A stretch of DNA of 64,000 nucleotides from contig NW_005200507.1 of the NCBI RefSeq assembly GCF_000372725.1, forward strand, positions 401,328-465,327. Reading direction: 5' to 3'. Source of the DNA: Emiliania huxleyi CCMP1516 (lineage: Eukaryota > Haptophyta > Isochrysidales > Noelaerhabdaceae). The notes under the pieces are model-generated. The model made no database searches, was not told where the DNA came from, and saw only the letters and a list, made by a program, of their open reading frames with translations. Shown here piece by piece: positions 19,550 to 30,485 of this stretch. How positions within the stretch are numbered: the first letter of the stretch is position 1; every line of letters starts with the position of its first letter. The translations under genes and the position numbers were made by a program.

Positions 19550-20773
19550 CAGATGTTCCAGTTCTACGAGAGCGAGCAGGCTGATCCGCTCCCACTCGAC
19601 CTAGATACTGTACGTTACTTGTGCGACACGGCCTCTCTAGGGCATGTGCATTTCGTCTGTGGCCTGTCATCACACGTGTTCGGCCCGACTCTCCCTTTCG
19701 GCGTAATCTATCTACGCGGTTGCGACCATATTTGTAGCGCCCACGACTATGTGCCCGCACACGCCCTGGCCGGTGCGCACACTCACCTCTCTCAGTCTCA
19801 CCACTCTGTCGTACTTCGAGTTTTGAGAGGCAGGAGTTGTGTGTTGTGATAGTTCCCGAGAGTTCTCAAGCTGCGCCGCCTCGCGCGCAAAGTCGCGCGC
19901 GGCAGCGTCGACCGCACGGCCTACTGGCTACTCGCCCAAGTACTCGCTCTCTTTTATGTCCCACCCACCATGCAGAGCGCATCTCTCTCTCTGTTGTGCG
20001 AGGCGTGAACCGCGCCATTCGCTCTCACCTGGCAACCCTGTCTGCACGTCTCGCGCGCGCGTGAACAGGGCACATCATTTTGCCAGGGCTCCAGGCCCCA
20101 AATGACGTGTGAGTGTTAGAGTTGTTTGGTATTGCTAAATCTCTCTCTCTCGAGACACACGTGACCCAAAACATCAAAAATAACGTATCACCTCGAGAGG
20201 CACCTCCGGTTCAGTACTCTAACTAGTAACTTCCCGCAGCTCCTCGCTCAGGGCGGGAACTGTGACGAGAGTTGGGGCAACTCTGGCCAGGAATCATCAC
20301 ACGTGTCACATGGCTCTCTGCGACTCGAGCGGTCTCATCACAACATGTAGCAGTTGGCTGCGCGCGCCAGCCAGCCAGCCGCACGCACGGCACGCAGCAC
20401 GTCTGCATGGCTGCGACGGCGCCTCTCACGCAGCCACTGCACGTGAAAGAAAGAAAACCCGCCCCAACCAAACGAGGGGTGGGAGGAGGACAAGGTCCCC
20501 ACCCACCTGCACGAGTAGGATTTTGGAAGGACGATCAGGCAGGGACACACAGAGAGGGAAAAGCGAGTCTCTCTCACACAGGGGAACGGGAGTGGGGAGC
20601 GCATCGCGACACGGAGCAGGGAGCAAGACACACGCACAAATGGTCCAGAGTGCAAGTCGCACCCGGCGGCACGGGGGCAGGCACGGGCCTCCTACTGCGT
20701 GAAGAAAAAAAGAAAAAATGCAGTATTTCTCGTCTCTCACGGCCAAGGCTTGGAGTCCACGAGGCCACACACA
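19550..20773. other. intergenic region
   Basis: No supported gene. GC content drops, with short frames in every phase and none with domain signatures. The 5' region of the nucleoplasmin-like gene is probably 20450-20773. Confidence 0.45.
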
Positions 20774-22110
20774 ATGAGCGGCTTCTGGGGCCTCGAGGTG
20801 AAGCCGGGCGCCAAGCCGACCCCGCTGCGCAAGCAGCCGGGCGAGATGGTCATGGTGCTCAAGCAGGCGGCGCTCGCGCCCACGGGAAAGCTCAGCGCCG
20901 ACCCGAGCGTGCTCTCCGTGTCGGTCGGCTCTGACACCAACGAGCGCTTTGTGCTGTGCCACCTCGCGTCGGGCAAGTGCGAGCAGTGGGCAATCGACCT
21001 GGGCTTCGGCCCCGACGAGGAGGTCAACTTCCACCTCACGGGCAAGTGCGCGGTGCACCTGACTGGCTTCTACGAGATGGACGACGACAGCGACGACGAG
21101 GACGAGATGGACAGCGAGGAGGAGGAGATGGCGCGGATGCAGGTCGCTCCACCCCACCGCCCGCCCGGCTGCTATCCGCGCGCGCGATGATGATGCACTT
21201 CATTCGCAGTTCATTCCTCAGCGAGGGACCAATCCTCCCTCGATGAAGGCCAACTCTTCCTTGGATGTCTGAGCGCCCCGAGACCCTCACCCCAGCGCCT
21301 CACCCCATGCCTGGCCGCGGCTGAGACTCCGCCGCGGCGCCGCAGGGCGAGGCCATGGAGGAGGACGAGGACGAGGAGAGCGGCGAGGAGGAGGAGGGCG
21401 AGGAGGAGAGCGGCGAGGAGGAGAGCGGCGAGGAGGAGAGCGAGGAGGAGAGCGAGGAGCGGCGGATTGTGGAGCTGGATGCCAACGGCAAGGAGGTCAG
21501 TGACGACGGCGAGGATGAGGAGGAGGAGAGCGGCGAGGAGGAGGATGAGGAGAGCGGCGAGGAGGAGAGCGGCGAGGAGGGCGAGGAGGGCGAGAGCGAG
21601 GAGGAGAGTGAGGAGTTCACCAAGGAGGAGCTGGCCCAGAAGCGCAAGCAGCTCATCGAGGGGATGGACATGGAGGGTCTGGGCGACGACGACGACGACG
21701 ACGACCTCGACGACCTCGACGACGAGGAGGAGGACGACCTCGACGACGAGGACGACGAGGAGGACGAGGAGGACGAGGAGGACGACGAGTCGGAGGAGGA
21801 GGAGGCGCCGCCGCCGCCCAGCAAGAAGCGCCAGCCCGTGACCCCGGCTGCCTCCGCCAAGAAGCAGAAGACGGAGGCGAAGCCGACGCCGACGCCGAAG
21901 CAGGCGGCCGCTGCCAAGCCCCAGCCGGCGGGCGCCGGCACGCCTGGGGCGGCGGGCTGGACCGCTGCGCAGGAGGCGGCGCTGAAGAAGGCGGCGGCGG
22001 CGACTGACGCCTCGACGCCGAACCGGTGGGCGAAGGTGGCGGAGAAGGTGGGCGGGGGCAAGTCGAAGGACGCTTGCAAGAAGCACTTTAAGGAGCTCGG
22101 CGCCAAGTAG
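20774..22110 (+). CDS. nucleoplasmin-like domain protein with acidic tract and C-terminal SANT domain
   Basis: Probable nuclear histone chaperone or chromatin factor. Two exons: 20774-21142 and 21346-22110, with a 203-bp GT-AG intron. 377 residues. The N-terminal 100 residues are a nucleoplasmin-like (NPL/HD2/FKBP39-type) fold: FWGLEVKPGAKPTPL, SVSVGSDTNERFVLCHL, then VNFHLTGKCAVHLTGFYEMD. A Glu/Asp/Ser tract follows (about residues 105-265), the usual histone-binding part. The last 60 residues are a Myb/SANT domain: GWTAAQEAALKKAAA, NRWAKVAEKVGGGKSKDACK and KHFKEL, like the zuotin/MIDA1 type. No FKBP domain follows, unlike FKBP39. The intron is long for this window and contains other AG acceptors. 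Confidence 0.8.
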
Positions 22111-22666
22111 AGCCTCTCCAGCGCGCGCGGCTACGCGACCCGACTTCGCTATTTTCTCGTGCATGTGATGGGTGTTGGCTGGCGCTCCGACCGAGTGACT
22201 TTATTGAGCGGTTTTTTGTTTGCGGCGAAATATTCTAAACATCAACAAGCAGGCGCGCAAGAAGCGTATCAACGGATCAACAAGCAAAGCAGAACAAGCA
22301 CGCGGCAAACGGCCTCCTTGTCCTCGGCCCCAGTGGGGGGTGCCCGCGCCGCCTAGCTCTGCAGACGGGCCCCTCCACCCACCACCCTTCATGTAATCAT
22401 GTAGTCCCCACATTCGCAGTCGTGGGATCGCTTGTCATGTGAGAGAGTATCTACAGTTGTGCCGTCTTGGAGCACTTGGAGTGCAGTCATTAACCTCGCA
22501 TCCAGGGCCGGGGAGCTGAGAAGCGCGCCCGGGAGCACTTGGAGCACTTGGAGTGCAGTATCAACCTCACATCGCGTGATCGTGTTCTTCTCTCTTTCGC
22601 ACGGCAGGCAACGCCGCTCGCTCGGCCGGGTATTTCGCCGCGCGCTCCGCCACATTGCTCACACGT
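22111..22666. other. intergenic region with a tandem pair of dispersed repeats
   Basis: No gene. It contains two minus-oriented dispersed-repeat copies at 22466-22528 and 22531-22571; the second starts with a duplicated GGAGCACTT unit. They end about 95 bp before the next ATG. Confidence 0.6.
22466..22571 (-). repeat. dispersed TAGCTCC/CTCCAAG repeat, copies D and E in tandem
   Basis: CTTGGAGCACTTGGAGTGCA, CATCCAGGGCCGGGGAGCTG and AGAAGCGC match copies A-C in reverse complement. A second partial copy follows directly. Confidence 0.8.
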
Positions 22667-23491
22667 ATGGCGGGTCTCAGTCCCCTCGTCGCGGGCGTGC
22701 GCAACTTTGTGGAGCAGCACGTCCCGGAGGGCGACGGACTCGAGGAGAGGCAGATGTTTGGGATGGCGATGTGGCTTGTTCGAGGCAATATGTTCCTCGG
22801 CGTCGGCCTTCGCTCCGGGCGGCTCCTACTCCGCGTCGGGGAGGAGAACGTGGAGGGTATCCTCGAGGCGCACCCACTTGGCGTCGAGCGCTGCGGCGCT
22901 GCGAGCGGCCGTGTCTTTCCAGGCACTGTCATGGTCGATCAGGAGCACTTTCGCGGCGACACGCTAATGGCACCTTGGTTCGACTACGCGATGGCGCACA
23001 ACCGCACGCTCTGCTCAAAGGCGTCGGCGGAAAGGCCGCGCAAGAAGCGGCCGCGCGAGGCACCGCCTGCCGCAGATGGAGACGTGGCCGGAGAGGAGGC
23101 GACGGAGGCGGCAGCTGGGGAGGCGGCAGCCGGTGCCGGTACCGCGAGGCCGCGCCCGTCCTCAACATCGGGCGGCGCCTTTGCGCGTTGTGTGCTCGAC
23201 GTGATTCGCCGAATCCCTCGCGGGCGTGTCGCGGCGTACGGGCAGGTCGCCGCCCTCGCCGGCGCGCCGAGAAACGCGCGGCAGGTTGGGCACATGCTAA
23301 AGGAGGGGTTGTGCGCCGGAGGTGCGCCATGGCATCGGGTGCTCGGAGCCTCGGGCAAGATCTCGCTGCCTGCGAGCGGCGGTGGCGACGAGCAAAGGCG
23401 GCAGCTCGAGGCGGAGGGCGTCGTCTTCCAAGAGGGCGGGGCGGTGGCAAAGGGCGCGCGTTGGGAACGCAGCGAGCCCTTCTACGCGTGA
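22667..23491 (+). CDS. TfoX-N domain fused to an alkyltransferase-like (ATL) DNA-repair domain
   Basis: 274 residues. The N-terminal half is a TfoX N-terminal domain (residues 10-115): FGMAMWLVRGNMFLGV, GRLLLRVGEEN, VFPGTVMVDQEHF, PWFDYAMAHNRTL. A Lys/Arg then Ala/Glu linker leads to an MGMT-like DNA-binding domain (about 180-272): VLDVIRRIPRGRVAAYGQVA, the arginine-finger helix NARQVGHML, and APWHRVLGASGKISLP. In true MGMT the active site is PCHRV; here the Cys is Trp (PWHRV), the hallmark of ATL proteins, which bind O6-alkylguanine and flag it for excision repair without transferring the alkyl group. ATG at 22667 is the first good start. Confidence 0.85.
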   Translation: MAGLSPLVAGVRNFVEQHVPEGDGLEERQMFGMAMWLVRGNMFLGVGLRSGRLLLRVGEENVEGILEAHPLGVERCGAASGRVFPGTVMVDQEHFRGDTLMAPWFDYAMAHNRTLCSKASAERPRKKRPREAPPAADGDVAGEEATEAAAGEAAAGAGTARPRPSSTSGGAFARCVLDVIRRIPRGRVAAYGQVAALAGAPRNARQVGHMLKEGLCAGGAPWHRVLGASGKISLPASGGGDEQRRQLEAEGVVFQEGGAVAKGARWERSEPFYA

Positions 23492-24010
23492 TAAGAAACC
23501 ACTCGCGATGGTCGCCTGTCTGGACTTGGAGCAACAAATGCGATATGATAAGTAAATAACTAAAACGGTCCAACTCTGAGACGAGATGGGATTAGGGACG
23601 CAACAAATGCGATTATGAATCCCCGGCTTTAAATACCAAGCCAAAGGAGACCAAAAAAAAGTTCCGCTGACCCGTGTGCCGTGCGGACCGCTCGCGCGGA
23701 GATAGATCTATCTCCCGACTCCCCGCCCCGCCCGCGGTATATAGATATAGTTTGGCAGAGGCACGTGTGTGGGGAATTACATGGTCGTGCACATTCGATC
23801 CACCGGTCATGCCACCGGTCTCCGGGGTGCGTGCTCCGTCTATAAGACCTCGCATTTTTTATTTTTCCGAATAAAAAGCGTCGTCCGGGCCCTGGGTCGG
23901 CGCGTTCCGGCCTTTCACGCGGGCGGCTCTCTCCCGCGCCCGGACCGCGCACCGCCGCGCCGGGCGGCACTGGGCGCGCCGTCCTGAAATCCAGCAGACT
24001 CTGCTCCTCG
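23492..24010. other. intergenic region between convergent genes
   Basis: No gene supported. It has a low-GC stretch with GTATATAGATATAG at about 23737 and a C/G-rich tail before 24000. It must hold the 3' ends of the ATL-fusion and CS-domain genes. Confidence 0.4.
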
Positions 24011-24954
24011 CTACAACTCCTGCTTGTCGCCACTGCCAGTTGCCGGCTTCACGCTCGCCGCTGCCTTCTCGTCCGCCGCCGGCGCCTCGCCGTCCGCCGG
24101 CTTGGCGTCGCCCGCCGACTTGGCGTCTGCCTTGCCCTCTGCCGCTGGCTTGGGCGCAGGCGGCGACTTCTTCGCCTCGGCGTCCAAGCTCGCCTGAGGG
24201 GCACAGCGCGGACGCGGGCGCCAGTTGGGCTCCGGTGGCGCTCCGGGACGTGTGTCGGTGATGGCTCTGGACAAGCCTGCCTCTCGACCCAATGATGCAT
24301 GTTCGTGGGGCGCGCGGACTGGTCCTTGAGGAGGCGCGGCCACGTCTCGTTGACGGCTTTGGCGATGGTGAAGGTCATTCTGCCGACCGACGCGAAGGAC
24401 CAGCTGCTGCTCTCGGGCACAATCTCGCCGTGAAGGTCCAGCTGGAGGGTGAACTGCTTCGGCTTTTGCCGTCCGGTCGCCGAGAAGTCGAGCCGTCTCT
24501 CGCTCAAGCGCACCTTCTCGTTGTCGACGTTGAGCACGGTCACGGGCCCGTCGATCCGAGAGGAGAACTTGACGTTTAGGTGCAGAGCGCCCTCGCTCTG
24601 CGCCCACTGGAAGGCGCACGCCACGACCGTCTCCTCGGCGTGTGCGCCGACCGAGCCACCGTACCGAAGCAGCGACAGCACCTCTGACGCCTCGTCGCGC
24701 GACCGCGTCGCTGCGGAAAGCACCTGGGACATCTCGTCTACCGCGAGCCCTCGGTCGTGCGCAAGCCTCACGAGGTGCGTGGCGCTCTCCCACCACCCTC
24801 TCTGCACACAGTCGAGGACATCCTGCTCCGTCGGCGCGTCACCCGTCGAAGTGAAGAGAGACGCGACCTCTGCGGCGGTGGCGGCGCCACGCAGGGGCGT
24901 GGCGCCCGCGCAAGCAGCGAGAGTCACTGAGATGACGCCGAGGGCGCAGGGCAT
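24011..24954 (-). CDS. ER-lumenal CS (p23/alpha-crystallin-like) domain protein ending KQEL
   Basis: Likely ER co-chaperone. Two exons on the minus strand: 24954-24277 and 24193-24011, joined by an 83-bp GC-AG intron in phase 0; 286 residues. The N-terminus MPCALGVISVTLAACAGATP is a signal peptide. Residues 25-105 are helical. Residues about 110-225 form a CS domain: FQWAQSEGALHLNVKF, VRLSERRLDFSATG, FTLQLDLHGEIVPESSSWSF, MTFTIAKAVNETWPRLLK, matching the W-Q, L-L.L, W-rv and WprLlk pattern of p23/CS proteins. After splicing the tail is Lys/Ala/Pro/Glu-rich and ends GDKQEL, a KDEL-like retrieval signal. Without splicing the frame runs into Arg-rich nonsense, so the intron is well supported. 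Confidence 0.8.
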
Positions 24955-25430
24955 GCGTGTGCGTCGCCTGGGCGTGGCGATGACGCACAGCGCAGGAAAG
25001 GAGAAATCTGCTCTCGAACCGACAGTTGTAATTCTCCCACCCCTTGTTTGGTGTGTCCGTTTTATTTATTTATTTATTGTAGGTATTAGGTATGTTGTAG
25101 GGCGACATCCGACAAGACAAGCGAACTCGCAGGGGCCCGGATCAGGCAGGGGGATTCGGAACCGAGACCCAATGAGAGACTGCCCACCAGAGGGAATTGG
25201 CGGGCTCGGACGTCCTTCCGATGTGTCGAGATGTGGCTGCCTGACGCCAACTCAAGAGCTTTCCGCAGTAAAAAAGAAAAGCTGGGCTCGCGAAGTGCTG
25301 GCGCTGCTTCTGCGCCGCGGGCTGCTCGCTAGCGCGTGCCGCCTCCGCGCTTCTCGCTTCCGGCGCCACCGGTCATCACACGACCCGTGCGAGGAGGTAG
25401 CGACGGCGTGCGGGTCGCTCCCTCACTGCA
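24955..25430. other. divergent intergenic region
   Basis: Probable shared 5' region of the divergent CS-domain and permease genes. It contains a TTTATTTATTTATTTATTG tract near 25058. No other signal seen. Confidence 0.45.
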
Positions 25431-27022
25431 ATGTCCAGCCAGGCCAGCAGCGCGCTCCTGGCGGACGCGCCGCCAACCACAGCAGGCTCGCCCTCGGAGA
25501 CCTCGTCGCCGTCTGCTCGACCCGACCGCCCTCTTTTGGTACGCGACGCGGGCTTCTGGACGGCGGTGCTCACGCTCTGCAACGCCGCACTCGGCGCGGG
25601 GCTGCTGAGCCTGCCCTACGCCGTCGCGTCGGCCGGTCTGCTGGTCGGCTCACTCTCCACCTGCGTCCTGATTTGCGCGTCCTTTGCGTCGCTCTGCGTC
25701 ATCATGGGGCTGATGGCGCAGGCCGGGCCGTCGGTCACTTCGTTTGGCGGTCTCGTGCGCTGGGGCTGCGGACCGGCCGCGTCGAATGTGGTCGATGGCT
25801 TCGTCTTCCTAAACTCGTTTGGCGCCTGCGTCGGCTATCTCGTCCTGCTGGGCGACGTCGTTCCTCCCATCGTCCTCGACGCGGTGCCTGCAGCGAAGAG
25901 CATGAGCGCCGGCCAGCTGCGTGCAGCGGCCGCCTCGGTCGCGTCGCTGCCCTGCCTCCTCCTGTCGATGCTGCGCCGCATCAGCGCGCTCCGCTTCACC
26001 GCCGGCGTCGCCGTGTTTGCGTGCTTCTTCACCGCGGGGCTGCTCACCGCGCAAGCGGTCCAGCACCCGTGCCGCCCTGGCGACTGCTACGACGGCGCCG
26101 GGCGAAACGGCTGGTGTACCGCCGCGCAAGCGGCCAATGCCAGCAGCGCGGCCGCGTGCTACGCCGATCGGCCGACCGCGGGCGTGTCCCTGTGGCCGGA
26201 GAGCGTCAGCGGGCTGCTGCGCGCCTTCCCTCTGCTGATGAACGCGATGCAGTGCCACATCCAGGCCGCCGCGGCCGCAGCGCCCGCCCCCGCCCTCGCC
26301 CTCGCCCAGCCCTCGCCCTGGTGGCAGCCTGACCACCTCACCCCAACGACCCGCCTTAGGCCGCCTTCGTCTTTGCAGAGATGCGGCCGGCGCTGCGAGA
26401 GTCGAGGCCGCGCACCGCCGTCGCCGCCAGCGCGGTCTCCCTCCTCGCCTTCTTTTACCTCACCGTCGGTGCCGTCGGCTTCTTGCGCTTTGGCGCGCAG
26501 ACCCAAGGGGATTGCCTCCAGAACTTCTCGCCGACCGACGCGTCCGCCGGCATCGCTCGCGTCGCGGTGGCTCTGACGGCGCTCTCCGCCTTCCCGATGC
26601 AGCACTTCCCGGCGCGAGGGATCCTGCACCGCTTGTGGCGCCTCCTCGTCGATCGGGCGGTGAGCACACGACCGCCCACCGCCCGCCCCGCCGGCATGTC
26701 TACTCTCTTCCTGCTGCTCGAGCCCGTCGGCTGGGTCGGCGTCACCCTCCCGCTCGCGCTCGTGCTCGGGTCGGACCTCTCCTTTGTCTTCGAGCTGAGC
26801 GGCGCACTCGTCGTGAACGGCGTCGTCTTCCTCGTGCCCGCGGCGCTGCTGCTCGCACTGCGACGGTCGCGCCACCTCGCCGTCGCCTTTTTGCTGCTCG
26901 GGGCCAGCCTGACCGTCTCGGGAACCTTCATCTCCATCGACGAGAAGATCCGCGCCGCGCGTGCGGAGGTCACGGATCTGGCCTCAAGAGGCGGAGCAAG
27001 AGGGTACGTGTATGCTGAGTGA
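25431..27022 (+). CDS. amino acid/auxin permease family transporter (SLC38-like)
   Basis: Multi-pass membrane transporter of the AAAP family, probably a proton- or sodium-coupled neutral amino-acid carrier. Two exons: 25431-26264 and 26360-27022, separated by a 95-bp GC-AG intron; 498 residues. A 35-residue hydrophilic N-terminus precedes TM1, whose LCNAALGAGLLSLPYAVASA is the family signature (N-GaGiLglPyA). About ten or eleven hydrophobic segments follow, including LCVIMGLMAQAG, FVFLNSFGACVGYLVLLGDV, VSLLAFFYLTVGAVGFLRFG and VGVTLPLALVLGSDLSFVFEL. A Cys/Gly loop (CRPGDCYDGAGRNGWC) lies between predicted TM5 and TM6. The exon join NAMQCHIQ|AAFVFAEMRPAL restores the usual Q...F.E pattern before TM7. 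Confidence 0.85.
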
Positions 27023-27451
27023 CACACTCTCCGTTTTGCGGCTCTGTCGCTCCGCGCCCGAACCCCGACGAGGCGAGAGGCAGCGAAGGGTTTCGGATGC
27101 GAACATATATGGATACGCAGTGCAGATATAGCCAGGAGACCACAGCAGGATACACATCGCGACGGTGACACATATCGGATATCAAGAGTCCCCACGACCC
27201 CCACTCCCACCTCAATCGGGCGCGAACATCGCACGCTCAGCCCTTTCGGACAGGAACGTGTGTCAAAACGGAATGGGATGCGCAATGGAATGCGGCCATG
27301 TGGCATGTGCGCCCGCCTTCCGTCCCGCATGGTGCCACAAGGAGGGCGCTTCGCTGCAACGGGTACTAGCTCTGCCAGGAGCCGCGCGAGAACACGGCGT
27401 CCGATCGTACGGGAGCAAAAGAGCAGCGCAGCGTCCAGCGATGCATCCGAT
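27023..27451. other. intergenic region between convergent genes
   Basis: No gene seen; 3' flanks of the permease and homeobox genes. Lower GC than its surroundings, with no polyadenylation hexamer found. Confidence 0.4.
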
Positions 27452-28772
27452 CTAGGCAGCGCACGGGGGCACGGCGGCGGGCAGCGGCGGCGGCGCGGGC
27501 GTGGCGCTCCCCGCGTCGGCGGCGCCAGCCTCGTTGCCGCCGGTGCCGGCGTCGCACGCTCCGGCGAGCAGCAGTAGCCCTAGTCCGTCCGACGTGGCGG
27601 GAGGCGGCGCGGCGGGGGCGGAGGATGGCGACGGCGGCATCGTGGCGGCGAGGATGGGCGTCCGCCCCTGCGCCGCTCCGTAGCCGCCCTGCCCGCCGAG
27701 CCCGGCATCGAAGCCCTGCGTCGCTGTTCGGCAGCACGCGACAGTGGGCCGAGGCCCCGCGGCGGCGGCGGCGTTGGCGGCTCGCTGCGCCGCCAGCAGC
27801 ACGGCGGGCGGATGATAGCCTGCGAGTGGGTCCGGACGGTGGTCGGTCGGGTGGCGCAGGCGGGACGCGGCGGGTTGGGGGGGTGGGCAGGGCCGGGCCG
27901 GGAGGAGCACGCGCCGGCGCCGAGCAGCGCCTTGGTCGCGGCGAATTTGTCCATCACATCGAGCGGCGCGGAGTGGTCGAAGGTGATGCTGTAACTGCTG
28001 CTGCCGGTTGTCTGACCCGAGGACGCGTAGGGCGGCAAGCGGTAATACACGTCGTCGTGCTGGCCCAGCCCGGCGGCGGCGGCGGCGGCGAGCGCAGGGA
28101 TGCTGTTGAGCGCGGCGTTGAGCGCGGGATGGCTGCCGCGCTGGTAGGCGCCGCTCTGGCTGAGGCCGGACCGGTGCTGCTCGCCCTCGAGCGCCTTGCG
28201 CAGATGCGAGGAATCGCCGTACGACGCGCTGCGGCTGAGTCCATCCTTTCTGGTCTGCGCCGCCGCAGGCTTGAGCCTCTGCCGCCGGTTCTGGAACCAG
28301 ATCTGGACCGAGCGCGGCGTCATGCCCAGGCGCTGCGCGAGCGACTGGCGCTGATCAAAGTTGGGCAGAGGCTCCTGGTCGAAGGACTCGATGAGAACCG
28401 AAAGCTGCGCGCGGCTGATCTTGCACCTGCGTGGGTGGCCCCGGCAAGGGTACGTCTCAGAGAGCGACGCCGGCAGAAGAGGGGAGGAGCGGCCGCTGCG
28501 CGCGTGCGACGGGCGGAGGCGGGAGGCGCTGTGTGACGGGGAAACGCGCCGCGCGCGTCTCGGCCGCGACGGCAGTGGCAGGGATCAGTTCTGTGTGCTC
28601 ACCGCTTTGGCCGCGACGCCGCCTCGACGGCCGCCTCAGAGGGAGGCTCGGCGAACTCGGAGCTGTTGCTGTTGCTCGGCGAGCTCGGGGCGGCGCGCAG
28701 CGATGGCGCGCTGTCGTCTGAGCCGGGCGAACCGGGGCGGGCGGTGGCCGGGAGGGCCTCAGGGTCCAGCAT
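27452..28772 (-). CDS. homeobox transcription factor (non-TALE)
   Basis: Nuclear DNA-binding regulator. Three exons on the minus strand: 28772-28603, 28426-27915, 27819-27452; intron 1 is GT-AG (176 bp, phase 2), intron 2 GC-AG (95 bp, phase 1). 349 residues. A short acidic/Ser-rich N-terminus ends in SRPKR, then the homeodomain: CKISRAQLSVLIESFDQEPL, RQSLAQRLGMTPRSVQ, IWFQNRRQRLK. Counting from F20 (IESF), W48, F49, N51 and R53 fall in their canonical places with no loop insertion, so it is a typical 60-residue domain rather than TALE class. Downstream there is a Ser-rich region with YRLPPYASS and SYSITFDHSAPLD, then Ala/Gly-rich low complexity. Intron 1 splits the homeodomain's N-terminal arm. 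Confidence 0.85.
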
Positions 28773-29735
28773 CTTCGCAGAGGAGCTCTGAGAAGGCCAC
28801 CAAAATGTACCTCGCCTTCGCAGGACTGCGATGAAATGATGAGAACGCGGGCCATAATTCTCAACCTCAGCTGATGAGATCTGCACCGGGGGTTGTTTTT
28901 TGTGTGAATATTTTCTTCTCATAACAAGGCTGTGAACAGGGTTGGCGCCCTTGTGTCCGCACTCTTCTTGCCACATGAGTGTGCGGCGGCCGCGTTCCCG
29001 CGTTTGCCAGTAATAGATTAACCCTTTTGCTTCATAAAGGGTCTTGGAGACCCAATCTCGATATGTCTCCAGTCGTAGCGGTGGAACTTTAAAACGGCTC
29101 GGTCAATTATTTAGCCATATATGAGAGGATCATGGCACAATGTCGTTGGGGTCGACAGTAAATCTCCCAGAGCCCACGTAAATCGGTCTTTTTCAGACAC
29201 CCGGAGCCCTCCGCGGCCGCTTCTCTACGCCGGCGAAGCACCATCAAGCTGATGTACGGCCCCGGCATCGCCTCCCCTGGCTTAGCTAGACTGAGATATA
29301 TTGTGCACACATGGTCAGTCTCTACACCATATACGCGGGCTACAAGTTTCTCCGAGACCTCGCGAGCGGCCGGTTATTCACACCTCGGCAGTGTGCTTTG
29401 GGTCGGGCAGGGCAGTGTGGGTTTCACACCCGGGGCAGGTAGGGGATCGGGCAGGGCAGGTGTGCGGCAGTGTGTGGGCAGGGCAGTACGGCATGGCAGC
29501 GCAGGGCAGTTGGGGTCATAATTGCAGGGCTGAGATTCGGGATCTCAGGTGGTGAAAAAAAAGGGGAGAGATAATTGCTGTGAACACGGAATTTGAATAA
29601 CAATCTCAATGTGAGATGTGTGAAGAGGACGGCCGATCGACCAAACACATGCGCGAGCTGGCGAGCTCATCTGCATCTCAATCAAATCTCAGGGGGGCGC
29701 CGTGTGTATCCTTGATGCGTGACACTGCACTACGA
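28773..29735. other. intergenic region 5' of the homeobox gene
   Basis: No supported gene. Lower GC. 29395-29520 is a degenerate repeat of GGGCAG/GTGTG words. Several short frames lack signatures. Confidence 0.4.
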
Positions 29736-30329
29736 CTACTCGTGGTCTGTGGACTCCGTCTCGGAGTCGTCCGTCACCTCGGTCCAGCGTGCGCCGACGA
29801 CGACGCCGACACGGATGGTCATCGCCCCTCGCTCGAGGGCCGCGACCCGGTTGGCGAGGCGGTTGGCGAGGCGCTCCGTGCGGCCGAGGGCCGAACCGCC
29901 GTGGCGCGCGTTTGGGAATGTGCGGTTGAAGACCTGAATCTCGAGGGCATCCACACGGGCGCCACGGGCGTTTGTGGTCTGCAGGGCTGTCTGGAGCTCT
30001 CGCACGCGAGCATCGAGCGCCGTGGTGAGCGCACGCGTGTAGTTGTTCGACCGCTCGATGGCATCGAGCCGCGCATCGGTCAGCATACCGTTGTGGTTGA
30101 TCGCGTGCAAGAGGCGGGCGGTCGATGGGCCGGTCTGCTGCGGCGGCGGTGGCACTGAACCTCCCAGAGCTCGTCCCGGTCCGTCACGGCCATCCTCGTC
30201 CTCCGGCGGGCCCCCGGCCGCGGCGCGGTGCGGCGGCGTCACAAATCCGAACGCAGAGCACCGTCCGGGACGCGGTCGGGCGATCTGAGGCCCAAGTAGG
30301 CGTATGCATTGCCCATCCAGGGCTATCAC
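29736..30329 (-). CDS. hypothetical coiled-coil ORF
   Basis: Not recognised. The minus frame is open for 197 codons, but the only internal ATG is near 30086, giving about 117 residues from there. The C-terminal part is a heptad-like helix: LDAIERSNNYTRALTTALDA, RVRELQTAL, RVDALEIQVF, RLANRLANRVAALERG, then an acidic end TDDSETESTDHE. Single coiled coils of this kind are common in first ORFs of retroelements, and the region is repeat-rich, but no other retroelement domain is present. The upstream 80 codons are Pro/Gly-rich and may not be coding. Confidence 0.35.
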   Translation of the reverse strand: MIALDGQCIRLLGPQIARPRPGRCSAFGFVTPPHRAAAGGPPEDEDGRDGPGRALGGSVPPPPQQTGPSTARLLHAINHNGMLTDARLDAIERSNNYTRALTTALDARVRELQTALQTTNARGARVDALEIQVFNRTFPNARHGGSALGRTERLANRLANRVAALERGAMTIRVGVVVGARWTEVTDDSETESTDHE

Positions 30330-30381
30330 CTGGACCTATCAACAGGCGCCTGCGGCGCCGTGCTCAGGAGCTGCTGTTCAC

Positions 30382-30405
30382 TCGCCGAAATGTGTCGTAA
30401 AAGGG

Positions 30406-30485
<80 letters not shown>

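Noticed and set aside
21211..22164. 317-codon Leu-rich minus-strand frame that looks like a multi-pass membrane protein
   Set aside because: It is the antisense of the Glu/Asp tract (GAG/GAC read as CTC/GTC) in the nucleoplasmin-like gene.
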